In this document: positions 1-8,772 of the stretch, one piece after another
Numbering within the stretch: the first letter of the stretch is position 1
Layout: each line of letters starts with the position of its first letter
From: Theileria orientalis strain Shintoku
Lineage: Eukaryota > Apicomplexa > Aconoidasida > Piroplasmida > Theileriidae
DNA: 64,000 nucleotides
Reading direction: 5' to 3'
Assembly: GCF_000740895.1 (NCBI RefSeq)
Contig: NC_025262.1
Location: forward strand, 612,001 to 676,000
The notes under the pieces: generated by a model
What the model saw: only the letters and a program-made list of their open reading frames with translations
What the model was told of the DNA's origin: nothing
Databases searched by the model: none
Made by a program: the position numbers and the translations under genes

Positions 1-750
1 TCCATTAGCATGGCCTGGGGATTTGAGTCGTCACTCTTGGGGAGAATCGGCTTTTTATCCTACACATTACGTCAAGGACCGGGAGTACCTTGTCGGAGGC
101 CGAAGACAGGCTAGCCCAGTTAACTTGCTTATCCTGTACGCAGAGTCATTGAGTCTTCCAACGTGTACCTTCTCAAGCTTCACCTGTAGATAGCCGCTCT
201 TCTGCTTCCAGCTAACACCTGAGGCGATGTTATGTGTGAGCGTATGTACCTTCCTTCTTGACCGTAGAGTACAGCTTCTTTACCTTGAACTGGTAGTGCT
301 TCGATCCAGAACAAAACTGTGTGTGAGATTAGGGTTAGGGTCTAGTTGACAATAACGTGTGCTCGTACCTTAACGTCCAAAGATTCTGTATCGACATCTA
401 CCACAACGTCCTTGAGCTCCTCAGCAAAGGGGATGAGAACTCTGAGGGATTCAATGAATTTAAGCGGCTTACGTTACAAAATTGGGTGTCTGATCCCAGG
501 AGAATGAACTTATCGTGTTGTAAACAACCTGAAAATTGGCGGTTACGTGCTTAGTGTGGCCGTACGTTTGCTTTACTATTGACGCCATTGCTCGCCACTA
601 CTGTGGATTCCTAATACATTTGTTATTACAACGTGTATGGGATGTTTTTAATACCAGGTTTGAGATGAATAGCTGTATCTGAGTCTTAACGGAGGGCCTG
701 GTAGCCAGCGACAGCAGTCTTTGCCATTCTTCCAAATCGGCCAGACTCAT
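1..750 (-). CDS. CacyBP/SIP-like CS-domain protein (partial, 3' end off window)
   Basis: Read from the ATG at 748-750 leftwards, short GT-AG introns (one at 601-654) join at least five exons. The first exon encodes MSLADLEEWQRLLSLATRPS, like the N-terminal helical hairpin of calcyclin-binding protein/SIP. Next comes a CS (p23/HSP20-like) domain with the typical WDQTPNFV start, then exons encoding KHYQFKVKKLYSTV and SWKQKSGYLQVKLEK. The last visible exon (SDDSNPQAMLME) matches the start of the SGS tail. In other eukaryotes CacyBP/SIP is a co-chaperone and adaptor linking HSP90 or SKP1 to client turnover. The C-terminus lies beyond position 1. No long open frame covers the gene because of its introns. 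Exon borders are by eye. Confidence 0.72.
329..340 (+). repeat. Two interstitial telomere-like TTAGGG units
   Basis: A perfect dimer TTAGGGTTAGGG lies inside a predicted intron of the CacyBP-like gene. Two copies could be chance. It does not mark a chromosome end, since coding exons continue on both sides. Confidence 0.5.
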
Positions 751-832
751 TTTACAAACTCAGATGAATACTAGATAAGATGCAAAAGATTTACTTTTTA
801 ACGGGTACTATGTATGTTTTATTACTATTACA

Positions 833-1722
833 TTACGGATACATATTTGTATAGGGTATCAGGCCATAGAGGTTGTTATCCTCAACATACTTCATCACAT
901 CAGGATGCAACAGTACGTTTCCGCATTTCTGAAAATTGTAAAGTGTGATGTGTAAGGTTAAATGTAATTGGCGCTGCTAAAGGTATGTTTTAACAGGTAT
1001 ATAAGTAATGCCTGCGTATTACACACTCTTAATTGTTGTAAAAAACTGTAATCGTGGGAATAACTAGCTATAAACATAAACCTAATCGTAATACGTAAAT
1101 AAAAAAGTGGAATCTTACCTTTCCTTCATTCAACTTTTCTCTGGCTTCAGTGGAGGAAGCTGGAGAGGTCTGTTTTTGAACTCCGGCTTCAGTGAGTAAA
1201 TCATCAAGTAGTTTATAGCTATTTAGTTTATTTGCATCATCTGTCTTTATGTCGTATCCTTCTCTTTTTGCTATTAAAAATTTAGTGATTTGTATCAATT
1301 CATTTGAGTGCGGCCTAAAGTATTGGAATGAACGTTTTATATTATACTTACCACTCAAACATTTCCGGCAAAATATCGGATCCTAGGAAAAAGTAGAATT
1401 CTTTATCTTTTTCTGTGTCTTGGAAGTGCTTAACTGTAAAATATGTGTCCTGCGTTTGCTGAAGTTCCATTTCATAATTGCTAAAAATGATGTTTGTGTT
1501 TGGGTATTCCTTTTTAAATACATCTATTGCGATCTCACACATCTTAGTTCTGTGAGTGTCTGAGGTCTTATACTGTTTGTCGACTCTTTCGCCGCTGGGC
1601 ATAATTCGTATTTCGTTGAAAAAGTTTGTTTTGATGCACAAGTTGAGCATAAGCATATGTCCCGCAGTGATCGGATCAAATGCACCGCAGAACAATAGAA
1701 CTTTTTTCAAATTGTTCATCAT
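833..1722 (-). CDS. Nicotinamide/nicotinate mononucleotide adenylyltransferase
   Basis: The first exon (1722-1358) begins with a Rossmann nucleotidyltransferase signature, GAFDPITAGHM, the family form of the GxFDPxHxGH ATP-binding motif. It later carries YFFLGSDILPEMFEW, the substrate-side G-D-x-L motif of NadD/NMNAT enzymes. A 5' splice site after EMFEW joins the next exon (PHSNELIQITKFLIAKR), as expected for the F.W..w..l region. The last exon encodes HPDVMKYVEDNNLYGL and ends at TAA 833-835; such V..YI...LY endings are typical of the family. The enzyme would make the dinucleotide NAD(P) precursor. The exon carrying the expected ISSTxIR-type motif was not placed confidently (about 930-1080). 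Confidence 0.8.
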
Positions 1723-2400
1723 TATATTTGTTCCAATTAAACCAAAAACGACTTAAAAAATGAGTTTATATACTGTTTAAAAAAATTAATGTGTAGTTGT
1801 TATTTTCCAATTGAAGTTAAATACATATAGCCTATTTATTATGCTAACACCTTTCAATTATTCAATACACAGTGAATACATTGGCTTGAATGTGTTAGAA
1901 TTATTGAATTTGGTGATTAATGTGAATTAAAATATCCATATTGTAGGAATAGATAAGTTCTCGTTGATATAATTAAAATATAATTTAAAAATATGATACA
2001 TATCTAAAAATGCTGATTATTTTTACCAGAAACACAATAAAACTTATTCCATCTAAGTGTGGACAAAGATATAACTGATGTTACTGTGCTAGTCGTGGAA
2101 TCCACGGGTCTTATCAGGCGATTGCATAAACGATGTTGCAGGTATTTAATATTTAATTTTAGATTATTTTTGAATTTATGACCTCAATGTCCGTCATTTT
2201 AGTCATTTAGTATAATATGATTGTGACACACACGGAATCTCGCGTTTGTGGCACCTTCCATCATGATTTTATAAAACGTTAAATTTCATGGTTTTCGCTA
2301 TAATTGTAAATTATTTTCATTCTATCCTTATCATTTTCATTATTTGTGGTCTTTTCAATTCTAGATACCGTATGAATTTGATTATCAAACGTCAACTGTG
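1723..2400. other. AT-rich intergenic region
   Basis: About 680 bp of AT-rich DNA between the NMNAT gene start and tRNA-Lys. I see no convincing exon. It must hold the promoter of the leftward NMNAT gene. Confidence 0.6.
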
Positions 2401-2473
2401 GCCTCCTTAGCTCAGTCGGAAGAGCGCCAGACTCTTAATCTGGTGGTCAGGGGTTCGAGCCCCCTAGGTGGCT
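2401..2473 (+). tRNA. tRNA-Lys (CUU anticodon)
   Basis: A complete cloverleaf can be folded: acceptor 2401-2407 with 2466-2472, D arm GCTC/GAGC (2410-2425), anticodon stem CCAGA/TCTGG (2427-2443) with loop CTCTTAA giving anticodon CTT at 2434-2436, variable loop TGGTC, and T arm AGGGG-TTCGAGC-CCCCT. There is no intron. The fourth acceptor pair is a T-T mismatch (2404 with 2469). The base after the stem is T. A T5 run at 2475-2479 is a suitable RNA polymerase III terminator. Confidence 0.95.
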
Positions 2474-2479
2474 GTTTTT
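2474..2479 (+). terminator. Pol III T-run terminator of tRNA-Lys
   Basis: GTTTTT directly follows the tRNA 3' end, the usual RNA polymerase III stop signal. Confidence 0.6.
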
Positions 2480-2647
2480 ACTATTGTATTTATATGTGTT
2501 CACATACATAAAGCACATTATCTGGTTTTGTTTTTTGGGTGTTTTAAAGTTAATTTCGTCTTTTTGTACACTTTTTAGTTCCCACATGTTCGGCTCTCCA
2601 CACATACGTTTTTGTTTTTTTACTTTTCATGTTTGTTTTTGCTATCT

Positions 2648-3043
2648 TCACGTTCTGTGCAGTAGTCCTATGAACTGAAGGAATGTTATTTTTATTGCGT
2701 CGTGGCCGTCGATTCTGAAGTACTGCATATCCAACCCATTTGGATATTTCGTCTCTATTGCCATCAAGGTGTCCGTTTTTGTGGCCTCCACAAACACTTT
2801 CCTCATCGTCGCCGTGTCATTCCTCTCTGCCGAGTATAATATCTGGTTGTAGAACATTATTTTGTGTATCATGTTCCCTTCCGTTGCCTCGTAGATCTGT
2901 GTAGCTGAATTCACCAGTATTTGCCCCTTCGTTGTTATGTTTATGTCCTGAAGGTCAATTTCGTCGCATGGCAACATCAGCGTTATTGGCCTGGAGATGA
3001 CCCTTTGTACTGCTATACACATCAACAAGGCTAAGATCTTCAT
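2648..3043 (-). CDS. Small secreted tandem-family protein, short member (copy 1)
   Basis: Intronless, 131 residues. It has a hydrophobic N-terminus with signal-peptide character, then the family-wide ITLMLPC start, a YEATEGNMIHKIMFYNQIL segment (family core: Y-E/K-x-x...I-x-x-V/I-x-Y/F-x-x-x-x-L/I) and a Y-F-R-I-D-G segment where other copies have Y-F/I...VYDL. It is about 80-120 residues shorter than the other seven copies and ends right after the core, so it looks 3'-truncated or is a minimal form. It lacks the GGCTAGCC-type palindrome found upstream of most copies. Function is unknown; a distant relation to the Theileria FAINT (DUF529) fold is possible but not shown. Confidence 0.75.
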   Translation of the reverse strand: MKILALLMCIAVQRVISRPITLMLPCDEIDLQDINITTKGQILVNSATQIYEATEGNMIHKIMFYNQILYSAERNDTATMRKVFVEATKTDTLMAIETKYPNGLDMQYFRIDGHDAIKITFLQFIGLLHRT

Positions 3044-3623
3044 TTTTGCCTCTTTTTGTTCTGGAAATGCTATTTGTATATTAAAACGGTGTTTTATATA
3101 TGTAATAATGTTTCTGAACCGATTTTATCTATTTTTTAATATTTAATTTCTAAGATTCATTTTATTAGGCCCAAGGGTTTTATCAGATTCTGTGCCTTTT
3201 GAATAGAATTTTAAGATTACTTTACTTTTTAATTGCAGTTTATCTCAACTTTTCAATAAAGGCTTTGAAAATAAATTTTTTAAACTGATGTCAATAATTT
3301 TTACCATGTTGAGGTGCACTTATCTACGATGTGTAATGTATACCCTTTGACAACAGTCGAAATTTTCCATCACCAGTTTGCAAAGTAATCGGTCAATCGC
3401 TCACCTTTTCTTTAATCGCATTAAATGCATTTTTCCTTTGAGAAAAGTATTGAGATCGAATGTATTTTATCCGCACTAATTTACTAGATGTAGGTGTCTT
3501 GGTTTGTACACTTGGTGCACAGTGTGTTATTGTGTATACACTTTATCCATACTATGTGTAAAACTACGTGTACCTGCCTATTGTATATTTATTCAAAGCA
3601 AATCACATTCAATCTGTTTGACT
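3044..3623. other. Intergenic spacer in secreted-family array
   Basis: About 580 bp between copies 1 and 2. Low GC, no exon recognised. The part next to 3044 is the presumptive upstream region of copy 1. Confidence 0.5.
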
Positions 3624-4328
3624 CTAATTCCTTTTTCGTAGAGAGTAGTCCAGTGGTCGTAGCTCCTCATCCTCTGCGACTTCCAATGTTTCTTCACTTT
3701 CTGACTCAATTACTTGACCCACTAGGATTCTGTTCATTACGATACACACTATTGTATCAATTGTTATGTTTGGCAGCATGTTAAGGGGCGCTTTTTGTGC
3801 TATGATTAGGTCTCCGCTGGTGACCGATTCGATTGTGAATGAGTGCATATATCTCATGTCAGGGATCCTCGAGTATATCACATCCTCCACTATGTTTTTA
3901 AACGGCTCATTGAAGGTCTTAAGTTCATCGTTTACTACTGCATCTAGCGACCATATGTCGTATACCTTGTTGTCTATTATGTAATATCCTCCTTCTATCA
4001 GACCTGATCCTGATCCGAGTGTGATTACCACTACCTCGAAGTTTTCTCCTACCATTTCGTATACTACTCTGTTGGAGTGCGACATTGGCGGCATCAAGTT
4101 TGTGAATAGGATCACGTTTTTGTATCTAACCTTCGTTATCAGCCCACTGTTTGACTCATATTTATACAGTCTGCAGAAGTGGTAGTATCCTCCTTGTTTG
4201 TGTAGTGTTATCGCCGTGGTCGTTATTGACAGTTGCGAGGGATCACACAATGTAATTGGCAAAGTCACTTCTATACATGAGGAGTGCGTTATAAGTAATA
4301 TCAAGATTATATATTTGGCCGTGCTCAT
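3624..4328 (-). CDS. Secreted tandem-family protein (copy 2)
   Basis: Intronless, 234 residues. A signal peptide (MSTAKYIILILLITHSSCIE) is followed by the family hallmark VTLPITLCDP. The core follows with YKYESNSGLITKVRYKNVIL, then RVVYEMVG, EVVVITLGSGSG and YYIIDNKVYDIWSLD. The C-terminus is acidic then basic (ESESEETLEVAEDEE, ending SLRKRN). There is no transmembrane helix after the signal peptide and no GPI tail, so it should be soluble and secreted. A TGGCTAGCCA palindrome lies 41 bp upstream of the ATG. It is the second unit of the eight-gene array. Confidence 0.8.
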   Translation of the reverse strand: MSTAKYIILILLITHSSCIEVTLPITLCDPSQLSITTTAITLHKQGGYYHFCRLYKYESNSGLITKVRYKNVILFTNLMPPMSHSNRVVYEMVGENFEVVVITLGSGSGLIEGGYYIIDNKVYDIWSLDAVVNDELKTFNEPFKNIVEDVIYSRIPDMRYMHSFTIESVTSGDLIIAQKAPLNMLPNITIDTIVCIVMNRILVGQVIESESEETLEVAEDEELRPLDYSLRKRN

Positions 4329-4863
4329 TTTAAATCACTAATTTAGGATTCTACTTACTGACTCTTGATGGCTAGCCATGTCTGTTTGCCTCTAATACAG
4401 CCCACTGTGTTTTTATATTTTAGCTCAACTGTTTCCATAGTTATACATTCTTGCATATTTATGTTATTTATTTTCATTGTGTAACTTTATATTTTGTACA
4501 TATGTATTTGCGCACATATATATATATATATATATCATGTATATATGCCATTATGATCATACATAACTATATATATGTAACTCATATACTCTGTATACAG
4601 AACTGTATACCTCTATATACACACTGCATACCATTATATTTAAACATTTATGCAATAATATACGCTCTTATTCACTCAAAATGCACATACAGCTCCGAAC
4701 ACTCGGTATAATCTAAATTTGCAGTCTAAATCTTCCGTGTACTTGTACAAGCATTACATTAGAGGTCGTAAAGCGATTAAAGCACTTAAATCTGCGAAAC
4801 GTACTGAATTTTTCGATTTTATTTTACAGGAATTGATTTCACGTGTCTGCATTCTGAAAGTCT
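4329..4863. other. Intergenic spacer with TA repeat
   Basis: Holds the palindrome of copy 2 at its left end, then AT-rich DNA with an (AT)n tract near 4518-4535 and many ATACATATA-type words. A short plus-strand open stretch from 4719 runs into the GC-rich 3' end of copy 3; I do not regard it as a gene. Confidence 0.5.
4369..4378. promoter_or_regulatory. Palindrome TGGCTAGCCA upstream of copy 2
   Basis: A perfect 10-bp palindrome (flanks extend it to ATGGCTAGCCAT) 41 bp before the copy 2 start codon. Variants recur upstream of five other family genes, which suggests a binding site for a dimeric factor. Confidence 0.5.
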
Positions 4864-5637
4864 CTATACTTCCACTTGGTCCTCGTGGGCGCCCGGGCGG
4901 CGGTGGTGGAGCCCCTCGTGCCTCTGCCCCGCCTCGTCCCCTGCGTTCACCTCCACGAGGGCCCCGTCCTCGCCCTCGGCGTTGCCTCTGAGCTGGTAGT
5001 CGTCCTCCAGCTCACTCGCCTTCTCGTACTTGTGCTCAGGTTCATTCGAGGTCGCGTTCCTGAAGAACCTCGAGAACAGCTTCGTCGTGATGAAGTCGAA
5101 GATGCTCTTCGAGGGGAAGATTGGGTATATTTCGTGTTCCATGTCCTTTTTCGTGAGGAACGCGAGCAGCTCGTGCTCCTTCACTGAGTTCGGGTTGTTG
5201 TTGACGATGTGGATTCCGCTCGGCACGTTGTGCGCTATGTCGTAGACTCCGTCGTGGTCTATAAAGTACTGGGCTTCAAAGTAATTAGTGTCCACTGACG
5301 TGTCTATGTCACTCGGGTGTACTGAGATGATAACCTGCCTTCCCGTCATCGTGTAGGTCACGATTCTTCGTTCTGGCGGCGGGTCGTGTCCCTTGTCGTG
5401 GAATATCTGTGCTCCGTAGTAATAAATTTCATTAATTATGTCGTCAGTCTTACTTTCGTATGTGATTGTGAAGTGTATTAGCATAGCAGGATGATACGGC
5501 GTATGTGAGTATTCGATATCCTGGACTATTGTGAAATGTGGAGATTCTCTATCGTTGCTGGGCAGGTAGAGACTTATACATACTGTATTTACAATAGAAA
5601 ATATCAGGAGTAGTACTGGATCCATTTTCTTCTTCAC
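4864..5637 (-). CDS. Secreted tandem-family protein, GC-rich tail (copy 3)
   Basis: Intronless, 257 residues, the longest copy. A leader (MKKKMDPVLLLIFSIVNTVC) precedes ISLYLPSNDRESPHF. The core has TYESKTDDIINEIYYYGAQI, then RRIVTYTMTGRQVIISVHPS and AQYFIDHDGVYDI. Residues from about 205 onward form an acidic/His/Arg-rich tail (region 4864-5025) absent from the other copies. The stretch 4870-5240 is strikingly GC-rich compared with neighbouring copies, most of all the AT-rich copy 4. No GGCTAGCC palindrome was seen upstream. The unusual tail could be a replaced 3' end or a frameshifted extension. Confidence 0.75.
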   Translation of the reverse strand: MKKKMDPVLLLIFSIVNTVCISLYLPSNDRESPHFTIVQDIEYSHTPYHPAMLIHFTITYESKTDDIINEIYYYGAQIFHDKGHDPPPERRIVTYTMTGRQVIISVHPSDIDTSVDTNYFEAQYFIDHDGVYDIAHNVPSGIHIVNNNPNSVKEHELLAFLTKKDMEHEIYPIFPSKSIFDFITTKLFSRFFRNATSNEPEHKYEKASELEDDYQLRGNAEGEDGALVEVNAGDEAGQRHEGLHHRRPGAHEDQVEV

Positions 5638-6139
5638 ATGTATGAATCTAAAGTATTAAACTTGTGCTCGAGCTCCTTGTGAGGTCTACGATTCCCAGCA
5701 CCCTTTCAAATCAATTATTAACCTTCCTTACTTTTTTTTCCTTATTTTGAATTTCTTTTTTATTTAGTTTTATTTTTCTTAACCTTATTGATTTTAATAA
5801 TATTTTTTTTTACTTTTTAATTAAATATTTCGATTTCCTGTTTAGATCCTCTTTATTAAATGTTTTCATTATATTAACTCCTTCTAAATTTCATTCTTAC
5901 TCCATCATCCTTATTATTACGTTATTTTTATTTTAGATCCTTTAATTTTACAATTTCTTATCTTCTCTTTTTTCACTTTTGATCCTCCTTCCCATCTATA
6001 TCTCATTTTTATTAATCCTAATTTTTATCATCTTTATTTGTATTTTTAATTTACTTTTATTTATTTTTTTTATTATATTTCCTTTTTTGTCATTTTTACT
6101 TCATTATTAATTTGCCTGCTATGCATACTTTTTTTCCCT
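5638..6139. other. T-rich, strand-skewed intergenic tract
   Basis: About 430 bp (roughly 5700-6130) are almost all T, A and C on the plus strand with runs such as TTTTTTTT and very few G. It lies between copies 3 and 4 and reads as an A/G-rich leader or upstream tract in the direction of transcription. No gene seen. Confidence 0.6.
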
Positions 6140-6766
6140 TTATGTGTTCATTCCTTCTACTAATTTTTTTGCCAATGCTCTAACTATTATGATTCTAAAA
6201 ATTTTATCCAGTTCACGTTCTATTTGTTTTTCACCCATTGTAACTTCTTTTTTCGTGAGCCTGCTTACTTCCTCGACATAATTCTCTGGTTTTAGTTTAT
6301 TTAATTCATAACATATTGACTTCAGCGATGGTTTTTCTGATTCTGGTATCAATGGGTCTCTTTTTATCCTAAATACTTTCCTTGCTTCTTTCAAATCGTA
6401 TACTATTGCTTTAGTTATGTATAATATTGATTCCAACTCTATTTCTTCACTTCCTGAGTATATTGACACTGTTACTGCGTTTCCCATATCTCCATAGCTC
6501 ACTAATCTTCTAAATGATCTTTCTCTGTATTCTCCGTCATTAAATATCTCATTTCCTAGGTATGTTACTCTATTTATAAAGTTGTGGTCATTTGATTCAT
6601 AGAATATATATCCATGTGCTATTCCGTACTCTTCCAGTATCAAATTCGGGTTAACACCCACCTTTGTGATTTTAAAATAACTTTCATCCACTGGGTTAAA
6701 TGGTATATCCAATACGATGGATAGCGATTTACTTGTTAGAAATACTATTATTACAATGATATTCAT
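6140..6766 (-). CDS. Secreted tandem-family protein, AT-rich (copy 4)
   Basis: Intronless, 208 residues. A short signal peptide (MNIIVIIVFLTSKSLSI) is followed by VLDIPFNPVDESYFKI. The core has FYESNDHNFINRVTYLGNEI, then FRRLVSYGDMGNAVTVSIYS and ESILYITKAIVYDL. The C-terminal 70 residues are Lys/Glu-rich and probably helical. Its coding sequence is much more AT-rich than that of copies 3 and 5-8. An imperfect palindrome TGGCTAACCA lies 58 bp upstream. Predicted secreted, function unknown. Confidence 0.8.
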   Translation of the reverse strand: MNIIVIIVFLTSKSLSIVLDIPFNPVDESYFKITKVGVNPNLILEEYGIAHGYIFYESNDHNFINRVTYLGNEIFNDGEYRERSFRRLVSYGDMGNAVTVSIYSGSEEIELESILYITKAIVYDLKEARKVFRIKRDPLIPESEKPSLKSICYELNKLKPENYVEEVSRLTKKEVTMGEKQIERELDKIFRIIIVRALAKKLVEGMNT

Positions 6767-7140
6767 TTTATAAGACTGTAAGTGATACTAATTTCCACTT
6801 GGCTATCTATTTTTGTCACACATTGGCTAACCAGGGTGACTACATATGTATTTTATATTAGAATCTACCTTCTAATATTAACAAAATGCTTATTTTTCCT
6901 TTTATTCTTTTATAAATTCTATTATAATATCTTATAATCTTTTGTTGTTATTCATGTTAATCTTTTTTCATAATTCAGCTGATCCCTTTCCCTGTTATAA
7001 GCTAACCAAATGTGCAATTATATAGACTAGTCCATTCTATTACTAATGAAACCTCAATTCTTTAGTCTATCCCTGTAATCTTCACATTCCCTAATCCCAT
7101 TTCTATACGGTTAAACTCGACAGATCTTTTCCTAACTTCC
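6767..7140. other. Intergenic spacer between copies 4 and 5
   Basis: Contains TCCACTTGGCTATC (6794-6807) and the imperfect palindrome at 6824-6833, both close upstream of copy 4. The rest is AT-rich without a recognisable exon. Confidence 0.5.
6824..6833. promoter_or_regulatory. Imperfect palindrome TGGCTAACCA upstream of copy 4
   Basis: Differs from TGGCTAGCCA by one base. It lies 58 bp before the copy 4 start, with the separate element TCCACTTGGCTATC between it and the gene. Confidence 0.35.
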
Positions 7141-7770
7141 CTAATTGTCTAGCTTCACAATTCTCACTTCCATTAATTTTAGTATATTATTGAAGTGGAA
7201 CTTAATGTGGTCCTCATAGTCATCTCCAATGTCCATCATTTTGAATGCATTGTTAACTAATCCTAGGCCGTTATAGTTTTCAAGACTTCTTATTTTAGGC
7301 AGCCTTGAATACACCAGTTTTCTGACAAACTCTGCTGTCGACAAGTCGCAGTGTTTCAGCGAATCCACCAGTGCTGCTTCTACTGCCATGAGGTTATACA
7401 TCCTTCCATAGGTGAACAGGAAGGCTCTTTCAGTTATCAACACGTCCAATACTCCGTCTATCACCACTATGTCGCTATTTCCGAAGTGATCGTAGCGGAC
7501 TAATCTTCTAAACCCTGGCTCACGTTCTTCCTTATCGTTAAATAGCTCAATATCTCTGAGTATCACTCTCCTTATCAGACCGCCTTTGACGTGCTCGTAT
7601 ACTACGTGCTCATCCTTAACTTCTTGATAATATTGATTAAGTCCTTCAGTTTTCCTATAAATGTAATCTCTTGCTACATTAAAGTCCAAGTTGCAGTTAT
7701 TCATAGGTAGTACCAATTCATTTTGAAACGAACTCGACACAAACAGTGCAAGCATCCACATTAACATCAT
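7141..7770 (-). CDS. Secreted tandem-family protein (copy 5)
   Basis: Intronless, 209 residues. The signal peptide MMLMWMLALFVSSSF precedes QNELVLPMNNCNLDFNVA. The core has VYEHVKGGLIRRVILRDIEL, then FRRLVRYDHFGNSDIVVI and ERAFLFTYGRMYNLMAVEA. The block E.R..G/S-FRRLV.Y is nearly identical to copy 4, so the two are probably closest relatives. No transmembrane segment follows the leader. A TTGGCTAGCCAA palindrome lies 111 bp upstream. Confidence 0.8.
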   Translation of the reverse strand: MMLMWMLALFVSSSFQNELVLPMNNCNLDFNVARDYIYRKTEGLNQYYQEVKDEHVVYEHVKGGLIRRVILRDIELFNDKEEREPGFRRLVRYDHFGNSDIVVIDGVLDVLITERAFLFTYGRMYNLMAVEAALVDSLKHCDLSTAEFVRKLVYSRLPKIRSLENYNGLGLVNNAFKMMDIGDDYEDHIKFHFNNILKLMEVRIVKLDN

Positions 7771-7880
7771 TTTTACATCTTTATCTTAACTCGTGTTAAC
7801 TTTTCTACTTAAATTATTTTTGTGTTTTCTTTCAACAGCTATCTATCTGTCCGTAACCGCACCTGCTATATAACACACAC

Positions 7881-7892
7881 TTGGCTAGCCAA
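7881..7892. promoter_or_regulatory. Palindrome TTGGCTAGCCAA upstream of copy 5
   Basis: Perfect 12-bp palindrome in the 150-bp gap between copies 5 and 6, which also leaves little room for other promoter sequence. Confidence 0.5.
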
Positions 7893-7920
7893 TGTAAATA
7901 ATGACGCAAGTATATTAAAA

Positions 7921-8598
7921 TCACTCCTTTTCTTCGTCTTCTGCAAAGAGTTCAAAGTATTTCTTATCTGATTCCATATCGTAAGGCGTACTCTTCTTAA
8001 GAATCTTCTCAAATATCTTGTCGACGTCGAACCTTATCGTTGGACTCTGCACTTCCACGGACTCATATATTATGCCCGGCACCCTCTTTGCGACATCCAA
8101 TCCCGAGTAAGGCGAGTTGTTTTCAACCAGGCTGTCCGTCATTGTCACAAGGAACTTTCCCGGGCTCATTCCGTCTATCTTTCCGCTCGAGTAGTTCAGC
8201 ATTCCGTAGACCTTCTGCAAGTTGTACACAACGTCGTTTGCCATATAGAAATACGCTTCATAGAGCCCCTTTTTTTGTCTCCCTACTGACAGTGACACTC
8301 TTCCCTTGAACTCGTTGAAGCACACGTAGCGCTTTCCTGGCACCTCGCCCTCTCCGGTGTCTGTGTACAACAGGTACCCGTGGTAGAATACTCTCTTTAT
8401 CTCTTCATAGCCTTTTGCTTTGTAGCAGCTGTTTCTAAACGCTATCCCTCTAATATTCCATGCATTCACAAAATCCACTTCCGAGTTCTCCACTTCAAAA
8501 AATATTCTGGTTTCTTCCCCTAAAGGAAGCACCAGGTCCAAAGCAAACGTTTTAGCTAAAAAATATAATATCACAATAGTCAACTTCATAAAACACAA
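7921..8598 (-). CDS. Secreted tandem-family protein (copy 6)
   Basis: Intronless, 225 residues. The leader MCFMKLTIVILYFLAKTFA is followed by LDLVLPLGEETRIFFEVE. The core has YKAKGYEEIKRVFYHGYLLY, then KRYVCFNEFKGRVSLSVG and EAYFYMANDVVYNLQKV. The spacing of an aromatic/Tyr strand, an I-K-R-V strand and a V-x-L-x-V strand is what makes a FAINT-like fold conceivable. The C-terminus is acidic (FAEDEEKE). The palindrome CCGGCTAGCCGG lies 31 bp upstream of the ATG. Confidence 0.8.
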   Translation of the reverse strand: MCFMKLTIVILYFLAKTFALDLVLPLGEETRIFFEVENSEVDFVNAWNIRGIAFRNSCYKAKGYEEIKRVFYHGYLLYTDTGEGEVPGKRYVCFNEFKGRVSLSVGRQKKGLYEAYFYMANDVVYNLQKVYGMLNYSSGKIDGMSPGKFLVTMTDSLVENNSPYSGLDVAKRVPGIIYESVEVQSPTIRFDVDKIFEKILKKSTPYDMESDKKYFELFAEDEEKE

Positions 8599-8628
8599 TT
8601 AATTTAATTGATTTTTGCTATTTAATCG

Positions 8629-8640
8629 CCGGCTAGCCGG
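8629..8640. promoter_or_regulatory. Palindrome CCGGCTAGCCGG upstream of copy 6
   Basis: Perfect 12-bp palindrome 31 bp before the copy 6 ATG. A second element, TCCACTTGGCTATC, follows at 8676-8689 and matches 6794-6807 upstream of copy 4 over 14 bp. Confidence 0.5.
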
Positions 8641-8772
8641 TGTGAATCGCTTTTGAACCTAATGCTTGAAGACTGTCCACTTGGCTATCACATGTATTGA
8701 ACAGATTCATTCTCATGCTCACAACATATATAATTGTAAATGCCATTAGATTTAAATAGATTCTTCTTTCCT

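Noticed and set aside
329..340. TTAGGG dimer as a chromosome end
   Set aside because: Only two units, inside an intron with exons on both sides.
357..554. Plus-strand open stretch of 65 codons
   Set aside because: It overlaps the better supported spliced CacyBP-like exons on the minus strand; it is an antisense shadow.
4719..4991. Plus-strand open stretch with Arg/Pro-rich end
   Set aside because: Its 3' half is antisense to the GC-rich tail of secreted copy 3 and it has no other coding signs.
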